The translations under genes were made by a program, and so were the position numbers. Shown piece after piece: positions 7,728-15,325 of a DNA stretch of 64,000 nucleotides (within the stretch, counting starts at the first letter, position 1; the number at the start of each line of letters is the position of its first letter). The notes under the pieces are model-generated. The model made no database searches. It was not told where the DNA came from and worked only from the letters and a program-made list of their open reading frames with translations. The stretch is from positions 1-64,000 of the forward strand of contig CADBZY010000011.1 in NCBI GenBank assembly GCA_902799245.1. The letters are read 5' to 3'. The stretch is from an uncultured Ruminococcus sp. (GTDB taxonomy: Bacteria; Bacillota; Clostridia; Oscillospirales; Acutalibacteraceae).

Positions 7728-7949
7728 CTACATTGACACTTCGGTACCGAATCCGTCATCATTTGGATTGGTCATTAAGGTACCGGATTCTTCTCCGCCG
7801 TCGTCGCTTTCACCGGTCATGGAAATCACTGCATCCGCCGACGGATCAGAACCTGACTGATTAAAAAATACGATCATTGCAGCAGCAATTAAAACAATTA
7901 TCAACGCAACCACTACAGCCGCAAATGTTGTTAAATTATCTCTTTTCAA
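7728..7949 (-). CDS. Small single-pass membrane protein with DGFGTEVSM tail
   Basis: This 73-residue protein has a short N-terminus (MKRDNLTTFAA), one strong membrane helix (about residues 9-29) and an acidic exported segment ending NPNDDGFGTEVSM. The tail matches the neighbouring lipoprotein. There is no signal peptidase site that I can see, so it probably stays anchored by its N-terminal helix. Function unknown. The same-strand position and shared tail suggest the two act together or are targets of the same unseen factor. Confidence 0.7.
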   Translation of the reverse strand: MKRDNLTTFAAVVVALIIVLIAAAMIVFFNQSGSDPSADAVISMTGESDDGGEESGTLMTNPNDDGFGTEVSM

Positions 7950-7992
7950 TTACTGCACCTGCTTAATTAAATTCTCTCAGTGATATTATCAA

Positions 7993-10407
7993 TCACTGGC
8001 CTTCATAATACGCTTTGACTGCATTGTAAAGGTCTATGATGTCCTCACTGACGGCACGTTCTGTTTCCGGCACAGACGAAGATTTCAGATTGGCTTTCAT
8101 AATCTTCATCATGGAATTCGACTTGACAGATCCATAAACGTAGCTGCCGTCATTCAGCACCACAAACGGTACCACATAATAAACATCCGCAATATCCTTT
8201 GACGAAATTCCCTCGGTCAGTGTGCCGTAGCAACGGGATGTTCCGTTTTGCGTTGTCAATGTACCGTCGCTGTCGCGGAATACATACGCATTGGCGTTAA
8301 GTCTCATCCCGTCAGGAGATGTACTGTAGGAAGCATTATAATACTTTTCGTTGAGAAGAACCATTCCTCTCTGGCTGATGCTTGTGCTGTCACCGTATTC
8401 CGCAAAATAACGCAGACCCCACGGCTCGATCAGTCTGGAAGCACCCCCAACGACATTAGGCGATACGCCGTTTCCGGCAGCAATAATGGAAGTGGCTGCA
8501 GTCTGGGAACTTCCGCGCGGAACATTCATATCCACAGAGGCTCCCGGCACTCCCGAAGCTTCATAATGCTGCGCAACACTCTTCTTGAGTTCAAGAATAC
8601 AAGTGCATATAGCCTTCTCGGCTGATGTGATTGTAGAAAGCTTCAGATTGGCATTGAGAATATTCTCCATTGAATTGCTCTTGATGGTTCCGTAAATTGT
8701 CTGACCGTCTGTCATGACTGCAAATGGAACTACATAATACTTGGAACCAATATCATAGGAATAGATTCCCTCCGTAAGCGTGGCAAAATATCTGCCGTTT
8801 GGATTGGCCGATGTCACAGTTTCAAAAGCCAGCTCGTTTCGGGATGCAAGGAATACATGCGCTTTTTCATTTGCACAGAACTCAACGGGAGTCATTCCTG
8901 TGCTGTAATATGTCTCTTTGAGAATAGCGATGCCTCTGTCGGTAATCTTGTCAATGTCATTTCCGTAATACACTGCATAATAGCGAAGTCCCCACGGCTC
9001 ATATAGCTTTGATGCACCTCCTTTGATATTCGGAGTAACATCATAAACCGCTGGTTCGTCAGATGTGACAGTAATAGAACAGGTCGCGCTCTTGCTTCCC
9101 GCCGTCGCTGTTATCGTCGCGCTGCCGGTTCCGACCGCTGTAACAACGCCGTTGGAAACCGTCGCTACGGAAGGATTGTTAGATGTCCACACGACGCTGT
9201 CGGTGGAATTACTCGGCGTTACCGTGGCATTGAGTGTCTCTGTATTTCCCTTCGTCAGACTGAGCGACGTTTTGGAAAGGGTAATTCCCGTCGCGGGAAC
9301 AGACACAACAGGCGTATACTTTTCAGCAGCAAGGTTGGGATAGACCAGAGGATAAACCGTATTATTTGACATAACCTGATTAGCCGGGATATGATCCTCT
9401 CCAAACGTCTTACCATCGAATACAAGACTGTTGCTTCCAATCAAAAAATATGTGTAAAGCAATGAGGTGTTATCGTCCCACGTGGAGTCAACACCATACC
9501 ACCTGCCGTCTTCCATCTGCACATAATTCCAGCTGTGCGGACCGCCAGCAGTACCCTTGATATGGACAGCAGGAATGCTGAATTTGTCACACAGCAGCTT
9601 AAAGGAATTGGCATAGCCTTCGCATACGAACTTATGCCCCCTGGAGCCTCCGCCGAAAAGTGGTGCGATACAGTGCGCCTCACCGTATATGCCTTGTTTT
9701 GCGGCATCGTAGTCATACTCCATGGTGTTGCAGATATAGTCGTGAATAGCCTTAACAGTGTCATAGCGAGAAGTCGAAGCTCTCGACAGACTGATAGCGT
9801 CTACCGCAGAGTCAATCCCGCTGAGCACCGTGTTCAATTCACTGTAAGCACCAGAATAACGCTCTTCGATAGTAATTTCAACCTTTGTCAGTGTTCCATC
9901 TTTTGTACCGTATAAGATGGTACTGTAACCGCTGATCCAATACACCTCAGGGTGATCCATAGAAAAGGCTGCATACGCCGAAATCACCAGGTCTGATACT
10001 TCATCGCTCTGATTTGAGGAGTACCCCATCGATTTGATATCAACCGTAACCATTTCATTGCTACGGTTTGTCACCATCGACGAATAAAGAGCATCGTAGA
10101 TAGGCACCTCATTTTCAATAAGCTCACTCTTAAAGCTCCCATTATAGGTTGCATTTGGCTTAAAGTTGAATTTCTTGGTATCAACTTTCTGAGTGATGGT
10201 ATAATTGCTTTTTTTGATTTCTACTATTTCCTCACATACAGTCACTTCTTCGTCATTGGCAGCGTCAGATACAGAGACATTTTCAATCGACTCCGTTTCT
10301 TCAGCCGCGTTAACGGCTAATAAAGCAGACATACAGGAAATGACAGCTATCAGTAATGCTGACAGCAAAACAGTACGAAGTGTCCTTTGTCGTGGATTCT
10401 TTTTCAT
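7993..10407 (-). CDS. Secreted transglutaminase-like protein with Big2 domain and duplicated C-terminal module
   Basis: The start at 10407 (MKKNPRQR) is chosen because GAAAGG lies about 9 nt upstream; the protein is 804 residues. A signal peptide ends near AVNAAEE. A transglutaminase/protease-like domain (about residues 215-325) shows the triad: Cys in KFVCEGYANSF, His in GGPHSWNYV and Asp in YGVDSTWDD. A bacterial Ig-like Big2 domain follows (ITLSKTSLSLTKG to about 450). Two copies of a module of about 150 residues come next, each opening GGAS(K/R)L.EPWGLRY and ending with a helical segment. The protein is probably cell-surface or secreted; its substrate is unknown. It has its own promoter and an upstream gap. 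Confidence 0.85.
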   Translation of the reverse strand: MKKNPRQRTLRTVLLSALLIAVISCMSALLAVNAAEETESIENVSVSDAANDEEVTVCEEIVEIKKSNYTITQKVDTKKFNFKPNATYNGSFKSELIENEVPIYDALYSSMVTNRSNEMVTVDIKSMGYSSNQSDEVSDLVISAYAAFSMDHPEVYWISGYSTILYGTKDGTLTKVEITIEERYSGAYSELNTVLSGIDSAVDAISLSRASTSRYDTVKAIHDYICNTMEYDYDAAKQGIYGEAHCIAPLFGGGSRGHKFVCEGYANSFKLLCDKFSIPAVHIKGTAGGPHSWNYVQMEDGRWYGVDSTWDDNTSLLYTYFLIGSNSLVFDGKTFGEDHIPANQVMSNNTVYPLVYPNLAAEKYTPVVSVPATGITLSKTSLSLTKGNTETLNATVTPSNSTDSVVWTSNNPSVATVSNGVVTAVGTGSATITATAGSKSATCSITVTSDEPAVYDVTPNIKGGASKLYEPWGLRYYAVYYGNDIDKITDRGIAILKETYYSTGMTPVEFCANEKAHVFLASRNELAFETVTSANPNGRYFATLTEGIYSYDIGSKYYVVPFAVMTDGQTIYGTIKSNSMENILNANLKLSTITSAEKAICTCILELKKSVAQHYEASGVPGASVDMNVPRGSSQTAATSIIAAGNGVSPNVVGGASRLIEPWGLRYFAEYGDSTSISQRGMVLLNEKYYNASYSTSPDGMRLNANAYVFRDSDGTLTTQNGTSRCYGTLTEGISSKDIADVYYVVPFVVLNDGSYVYGSVKSNSMMKIMKANLKSSSVPETERAVSEDIIDLYNAVKAYYEGQ

Positions 10408-10481
10408 AGAGGTCATCCTTTCGAGAAAAATGGAATTGAAGATAAGACATAACCAATAGAAAGCAACTGATATATGTTACT

Positions 10482-10510
10482 ATTTTATCATATATTCCAA
10501 TTAAAGTCAA
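10482..10510 (-). promoter_or_regulatory. Promoter for the transglutaminase-like gene
   Basis: On the minus strand TTGACT (10510-10505) and TAAAAT (10487-10482) are 17 nt apart. The leader to the start at 10407 is about 70 nt. Confidence 0.6.
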
Positions 10511-10665
10511 TACAATACGCAATGATTAGGAAGAAGAAGCATTTTAACTAAACATCAAGTCATCGTACTTTTATCGCAGTTGCCGAAGATATTGGATAAA
10601 AAATTTTGACAAAACACAAGGGAGATTGTTAAAAAAATAACTTGTTGTTTTTCAATAAATTTTAC

Positions 10666-10694
10666 TTGACAAACACACAAGAGCGTGTTATCAT
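10666..10694 (+). promoter_or_regulatory. Promoter for the 113-residue orphan gene
   Basis: TTGACA (10666-10671) and TATCAT (10689-10694) have a 17-nt spacer. The only gene downstream is the small ORF at 10784. Confidence 0.65.
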
Positions 10695-10783
10695 ATGTTT
10701 ATCGAAACGAAACTTGGATTTAATCATGAATTTATGTACTTACTGAGGAATAAAAAAACAGGTGAAAATCGGAGGTAATATAC

Positions 10784-11125
10784 ATGTCAGTAATATTTTC
10801 AGCTGCCATCACGGGTCTGGGACATCTGGCACATGCAGTGGCAACAGCAAAAGAGTATCTGCCGCTTGCGCACTCTGAATTTGAACTGAGCCAGGACGGC
10901 GAAACCGTATGGGAATGCGGTGCAGAGTACACATTTGTCGGTTTCAGTGAGAACGGCGACTTCTCCCTCTCGGTCGGCAAAAGTGGCGCTTCCGTCGGAA
11001 GACGTCTCGGCAAACTCAGAAATGAGCCTGATTATCGTGTATGGCAGCTTCATACAGACGGCGGAGAATATATCATGCTAAAAGGCAGCGCAGATACTGC
11101 CGAAGTGTTTAAACGAGTAAGCTGA
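10784..11125 (+). CDS. Small hypothetical protein
   Basis: This 113-residue protein has a good ribosome-binding site (CGGAGGT), its own promoter and its own terminator, so it is very likely expressed as a single gene. It opens with a short hydrophobic, glycine/histidine-rich stretch (AAITGLGHLAHAVATA). A beta-rich region follows (WECGAEYTFVGFSENGDFSL) and then a basic stretch (GRRLGKLRNEPDYRVW). I recognise no family. The first 22 residues could be a weak membrane or amphipathic segment. It lies divergent from the transglutaminase-like gene. Confidence 0.7.
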   Translation: MSVIFSAAITGLGHLAHAVATAKEYLPLAHSEFELSQDGETVWECGAEYTFVGFSENGDFSLSVGKSGASVGRRLGKLRNEPDYRVWQLHTDGGEYIMLKGSADTAEVFKRVS

Positions 11126-11211
11126 AAAATATCACCGTCATGATACAATAATAGCGAATTCATTGAATCAGATCATTATCAAAACGTTCCAACATCATAA
11201 TTTACAGACTG

Positions 11212-11250
11212 TTCCACCGAAAAACTCTTTTTTCGGTGGAATTTCTGTTT
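11212..11250 (+). terminator. Terminator after the small orphan gene
   Basis: TTCCACCGAAAAA at 11212 pairs with TTTTTCGGTGGAA (11229-11241), followed by TTTCTGTTTTTC. Confidence 0.8.
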
Positions 11251-11292
11251 TTCTCCTAATCTGTTTAGAAATATAGCTCATCTGCCTGATCC

Positions 11293-11334
11293 AACCAATC
11301 AACGACGGACAATAATGTCAGTCGTTGATTGGTT
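11293..11334. repeat. Perfect 14-nt inverted repeat
   Basis: AACCAATCAACGAC (11293-11306) and GTCGTTGATTGGTT (11321-11334) form a perfect stem with a 14-nt loop. There is no U-run on either side. It lies about 65 nt beyond the stop of the SanA/YdcF-like gene. Confidence 0.5.
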
Positions 11335-11400
11335 CTGCTGCTTGATTGATGGCAGCTTGGGAATATCGTATTATTCAGAGTTTATTCTCAATGCAGTTCT

Positions 11401-12225
11401 CTATGTCCGTAAAAGCTCGGAAAGCGATCCTGCCTGAAACATAGTGGACAGCGATCCTGTCGAAACTTTATAAGCAGCGTTGGAGATAACCTCATATTTC
11501 TCCTCTCCTGCCTTTTCCGCCAGTAGAATAGACCGCGCACCAAACAGAAGGTTTCCCGTGGCAATGTGATAATCGCTGGAAACAATAGCAAGCTTGGTAA
11601 CCTGTGGATATTTCTCGCTAAGAATATCGATGGAAAACATGGCGTTCTGAGCGGTGGTGAGAGAATTGTCCTCCACTATGATACGATCCTCAGATATACC
11701 GTTTTGGATCAGCCATTCAGCCATTCTTCCCGCCTCACTCGCATTTGAATCCTGATATGCGGTGTGCCCACCAGTGCAGACAATCAGTGCATTCGGATAT
11801 TTTTCAGCACTGGCTTTTGCGACCTCCAGTCTTCCGATCAGTTCTTCCCTCATTGTCCCGTCAACATTCAATTGGTATCCCAGCACAACAATGCAAAGCT
11901 CGTCAGTTGCGGGAAGTCCGTCAGGGAGAACGTCATAATGAAGTACAAGACCGTTGTTGGAATACTTCCAAAGCGAAATAATGCTTCTCCATTTATCGCC
12001 TGCAACATGATCCTGTTTTTCCAGTTCTTTCAAACATTCGTCGATTGTCTTCTGATCATTCTCTCCGTATGTGCCGTAACAAGTTGTCAACTCTTTGATA
12101 ATTTCTTGCGTTTCGCGCGGCTCTTTGTGTTTATCCTCCAGACCGCATTTGCAGCAGAATAAAGCGATGCATAGCGCAAGAACGGCAAATAAAATGAAAA
12201 CAACTGTTTTTTTAATCTGCGTCAC
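11401..12225 (-). CDS. SanA/YdcF/ElyC family (DUF218) membrane-anchored protein
   Basis: I place the start at a GTG at 12225: GGAGGTA lies 5 nt upstream, and the promoter's start point near 12247 makes the longer frames untranslatable. The resulting 274-residue protein has an N-terminal membrane helix (VVFILFAVLALCIALFCC), a spacer, and then a DUF218 domain. The conserved blocks are IVVLGYQLNVDGT, ALIVCTGGHT, EAGRMAEWLIQNGI and EDNSLTTAQNAMFS. Members of this family are linked to envelope integrity and vancomycin tolerance in Enterobacteria. The biochemical activity is not settled, so I give only the family. Confidence 0.8.
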   Translation of the reverse strand: MTQIKKTVVFILFAVLALCIALFCCKCGLEDKHKEPRETQEIIKELTTCYGTYGENDQKTIDECLKELEKQDHVAGDKWRSIISLWKYSNNGLVLHYDVLPDGLPATDELCIVVLGYQLNVDGTMREELIGRLEVAKASAEKYPNALIVCTGGHTAYQDSNASEAGRMAEWLIQNGISEDRIIVEDNSLTTAQNAMFSIDILSEKYPQVTKLAIVSSDYHIATGNLLFGARSILLAEKAGEEKYEVISNAAYKVSTGSLSTMFQAGSLSELLRT

Positions 12226-12253
12226 GAGATTACCTCCAATTTTTGCTAATCTC

Positions 12254-12282
12254 ATTATATTGACTATCCCCGATATTGTCAA
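12254..12282 (-). promoter_or_regulatory. Perfect promoter for the SanA/YdcF-like gene
   Basis: On the minus strand TTGACA (12282-12277) and TATAAT (12259-12254) are exactly 17 nt apart. Its position decides the GTG start at 12225. Confidence 0.85.
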
Positions 12283-12379
12283 GAATCTATTTTTTGATTT
12301 ATCAGACATACAAGAATATGGATAATGATTTTAGTAAAATTGAAACAATATCCGCCCCGTTATTTGTCAAGAATATAAC

Positions 12380-12408
12380 TTGACATTTTTATCACATGAC
12401 TTTATAAT
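12380..12408 (+). promoter_or_regulatory. Perfect promoter for the acidic surface protein gene
   Basis: TTGACA (12380-12385) and TATAAT (12403-12408) have a 17-nt spacer. The leader to the ATG at 12561 is about 145 nt, long enough to hold control elements, though I see no known riboswitch. Confidence 0.8.
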
Positions 12409-12560
12409 ACTTAATCAGAAGTGAGGAGATTTCTGAGGTATTTTATTAAATTATTTCTTCAACTATTATTCTGGTAATTTATGGTAATTGGTATTATTAG
12501 GTGATCGTATCGATCATCAATTATCAATTATCTTTTTTTGTTTTAGGAGGATATTTTATA

Positions 12561-14090
12561 ATGAACAACCCTTCAAAAAGAATGATTCGCACAGCTGCAC
12601 TTACAATCGGAATTCTTATCCTCGCGGCAAGCGGAATTCATAGAATACATTTCATGCCGGCGTTTGCAGCCGGTGCAGCAGGCAGCAATTCGCCTTCTTA
12701 CTTTGCCGAAGAAGGCGGTCAGGATGACGTTGATCAAGGCGAAGGCGGTCAGGATGACGGCGGCGAAGGCCAAAGTGATCAAGGCGAAGATCCGGACGAC
12801 ACCTCAAGTGTCGTCTCCGATGAAGGAAATCAGCAGGATACCGCCGAACTATTACGCCAGTTTTCCGCAAGGGTCAAGGCAGCGCTCGATGAACTCGAAT
12901 CACACGCGAGAGCAATGATCGCAGCAGGAAATGTCGGTGACCGTCAAAAATACGACAGTGAACAGAAAGCATACGAAAACGCAGGAAAGCTTTTCGGAAG
13001 AGCAATAGACTCCTCGGACGGAATACCTTATGATGACGCCTCACCGATTGTGGATAAAGCATATGATCGCTTATACTCCATAGAAAAACTCCACGAACAG
13101 GCAGAAACTGCCCTCGCCAACAGTCTTGGCGGAGCAATGGACGAGGATGGAAACATATACTCCATCTCTAAGGTAAGCGTAAAAATAAGCCAGGTCGGAA
13201 AATCGGACGATATGTATGATGCGGCTCTGCAAGCGATTGGCGACCTGACCAATGAAAAAGAGAACCAACTTGTTTACAAGATCTCCCTTTTCGTAGGGAA
13301 AAAACCTGTGCGTCTCTTGGGAGGTCTGACAAAATCTGTCACGATTGGCATCCCAGGCGATAAGATCGGTAAAGCACCCGTAAACTCCTACTATCTGTCG
13401 GACGGTGACGACGGAAACCAAGGTGCGCCTGTTGCGGAAAAACGGGGATACTTTAATAAAGCAACCTGGTGTCTGACCGTTAAGGTAAGCAAATATGTTA
13501 CCTATTATGTTGTATGTGGAAAACCAGGTAAAAAAGGAAATATCGAAACCAAAGAAGATGTATACGGAGATGACGTTGTTGCTATTCAGGGGAAAAATCA
13601 GCAGGTAACACTCACCGAGCTACGTGAAATACTTTCGGCAGTTCTCCTTGAAGACGACAATGAAATCAAAGCAAGGGCCTTGGCGGCAGTCAAAGCGGAA
13701 GGTAAAGCCACCGCTGTTTATGAAATAGCTTTTCCCGAAGACATAACACTTCTTCCTGATACAGATGCTGTCGCGGATATTGTTTGTCCCGAAGCAGCTG
13801 AAAAAGCAGTTGAGATTTACAGAATATCAGACGAAAACAAAGCAGAATGGGTTGGAACGTTCATGGCAAACCGTGAAGGCAAACTCCAGCTCACGACCGA
13901 TCAATTTGGAGTATTCGTCCTCTGCTGGCAAGATGAGACTGAAATAGAAGCTCCTGCTATTATTTCTCCTACTGATAAAGAGCCGGAACAGAATTCTGTT
14001 CCTGTCTTTGTGGTAATCATCGGATTATTAGCGGCAGCCGCTGTAATAGGCGGAGGAACATTCTTAGTTGTCCGTTCCATAAAGAAATAA
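12561..14090 (+). CDS. Cell-surface protein with acidic repeats and C-terminal membrane anchor
   Basis: The start at 12561 follows AGGAGGATAT; the protein is 509 residues. A signal peptide (residues 1-37, ending FAAG) is followed by a Gly/Asp/Gln-rich acidic segment with tandem EGGQDD units. A helical region of about 100 residues follows (LLRQFSARVKAALDEL), then two beta-rich domains. At the end there is a single membrane helix (VFVVIIGLLAAAAVIGGG) and a short basic cytoplasmic tail. This is the layout of an envelope protein held by its C-terminus without a sortase motif. I do not recognise the domains. Its strong promoter suggests high expression. Confidence 0.75.
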   Translation: MNNPSKRMIRTAALTIGILILAASGIHRIHFMPAFAAGAAGSNSPSYFAEEGGQDDVDQGEGGQDDGGEGQSDQGEDPDDTSSVVSDEGNQQDTAELLRQFSARVKAALDELESHARAMIAAGNVGDRQKYDSEQKAYENAGKLFGRAIDSSDGIPYDDASPIVDKAYDRLYSIEKLHEQAETALANSLGGAMDEDGNIYSISKVSVKISQVGKSDDMYDAALQAIGDLTNEKENQLVYKISLFVGKKPVRLLGGLTKSVTIGIPGDKIGKAPVNSYYLSDGDDGNQGAPVAEKRGYFNKATWCLTVKVSKYVTYYVVCGKPGKKGNIETKEDVYGDDVVAIQGKNQQVTLTELREILSAVLLEDDNEIKARALAAVKAEGKATAVYEIAFPEDITLLPDTDAVADIVCPEAAEKAVEIYRISDENKAEWVGTFMANREGKLQLTTDQFGVFVLCWQDETEIEAPAIISPTDKEPEQNSVPVFVVIIGLLAAAAVIGGGTFLVVRSIKK

Positions 14091-14099
14091 AAAATACTC

Positions 14100-14128
14100 T
14101 TGATTTTGCTCCGCGAATACATTATAAT
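14100..14128 (+). promoter_or_regulatory. Promoter of the second GMP synthase gene
   Basis: TTGATT (14100-14105) and TATAAT (14123-14128) are 17 nt apart and begin within 10 nt of the previous stop codon, so this gene has its own promoter. Confidence 0.65.
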
Positions 14129-14163
14129 TGAAACAAATCAATTGTTATTCAAGGAGGATATTT

Positions 14164-15144
14164 ATGCAAGGAAATGTACGTCCCGAAACAATGGAAAGAA
14201 TCACTACTCCCGAGCTCGCCGATGCATTCATTGCGGAACAGGTGAAGGACCTTCGCGCTCAGATAGGTGACAAAAAAGTGCTTCTCGCTCTATCCGGCGG
14301 TGTAGACAGTTCTGTAGTCGCAGCGCTTCTCATCAAGGCTGTCGGTCAGCAGTTAGTCTGCGTTCACGTAAATCACGGTCTTCTCCGCAAAGGCGAACCC
14401 GAACAGGTGGTCGAGGTTTTCCGCAATCAGATGAACGCCAATTTAGTCTATGTTGACGCGGTAGACCGCTTTCTGGACAAGCTGGCAGGCGTTGCCGAGC
14501 CGGAGAAAAAGCGCAAGATCATCGGTGCGGAATTCATTCGCGTATTCGAGGAGGAGGCCCGCAAGCAGGACGGTATTGAGTTTCTTGCACAGGGCACCAT
14601 CTATCCCGACATTTTAGAGAGCGACGGCGTAAAGGCTCACCACAACGTTGGCGGACTGCCTGAGGATCTGAAATTCGAACTGGTAGAGCCTGTCAAGCTC
14701 CTGTTCAAAGACGAAGTTCGCGTGGTCGGCAAGGCTCTGGGACTTCCCGACAGCATGGTTTACCGCCAGCCCTTCCCGGGTCCCGGACTCGGCGTACGCT
14801 GTCTCGGCGCTATTACCCGTGACCGCCTCGAAGCCGTCAGGGAATCCGATGCGATTCTCCGCGAGGAGTTCGCCAAGAACGGTTTGGAAGGCAAGGTATG
14901 GCAGTATTTTACCGCCGTTCCGGACTTCAAATCTGTCGGCGTCAAGGAAGGCAAACGCACATTTGCCTATCCCGTCATCATCCGCGCAGTCAATACAACC
15001 GACGCTATGACAGCAACCGTTGAGGATGTTCCCTTTGAGCTGCTTCAGCATATAACCAAACGTATCACCACCGAAGTGGAAAACGTCAACCGCGTCCTCT
15101 ACGATCTCACTCCCAAGCCCTGTGCCACGATTGAGTGGGAATAA
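14164..15144 (+). CDS. GMP synthase-like ATP-pyrophosphatase without glutaminase domain
   Basis: This 326-residue protein (ATG at 14164 after AAGGAGGAT) matches only the synthetase and dimerization parts of GuaA. It has the PP-loop [40 protein letters not shown] and the C-terminus ending ATIEWE. The class I glutaminase domain is absent. Split GMP synthases with a separate glutaminase are known in archaea, but no partner glutaminase is seen here. It may use free ammonia, borrow a glutaminase, or act on a different nucleotide. It is a diverged paralog of the full-length guaA 8 kb away, not a fragment, because all active-site blocks are intact. Confidence 0.85.
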   Translation: MQGNVRPETMERITTPELADAFIAEQVKDLRAQIGDKKVLLALSGGVDSSVVAALLIKAVGQQLVCVHVNHGLLRKGEPEQVVEVFRNQMNANLVYVDAVDRFLDKLAGVAEPEKKRKIIGAEFIRVFEEEARKQDGIEFLAQGTIYPDILESDGVKAHHNVGGLPEDLKFELVEPVKLLFKDEVRVVGKALGLPDSMVYRQPFPGPGLGVRCLGAITRDRLEAVRESDAILREEFAKNGLEGKVWQYFTAVPDFKSVGVKEGKRTFAYPVIIRAVNTTDAMTATVEDVPFELLQHITKRITTEVENVNRVLYDLTPKPCATIEWE

Positions 15145-15242
15145 ATAACGCGTAGTCCATAGTATTGCTGACGCTTGAAAAACTGTTCAGAACATCAACG
15201 TGTACGGGAACAACGACAAATTAACAACAAAACATTTGAATA

Positions 15243-15310
15243 AAAAAGAGCTGGCAGTCCGCACGTGGAGAATGTTGATAAACATCTCCAATGTCTGTCA
15301 GCTCTTTTAT
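15243..15310. terminator. Bidirectional terminator between convergent genes
   Basis: AAAGAGCTGGCAG on the left pairs, with one mismatch, with CTGTCAGCTCTTT on the right. A-runs and T-runs flank it. It serves the second guaA-like gene and the convergent membrane protein gene. Confidence 0.75.
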
Positions 15311-15325
15311 CTTACTTGTTAATTT

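Noticed and set aside
15127-15144. The 18-nt guaA 3'-end match at the second guaA-like gene as the other attachment site of the element
   Set aside because: It is inverted relative to the site at 5277, whereas integrase att sites are direct repeats, and the integrase genes lie on the other side of 5277. The identity is explained by homology.
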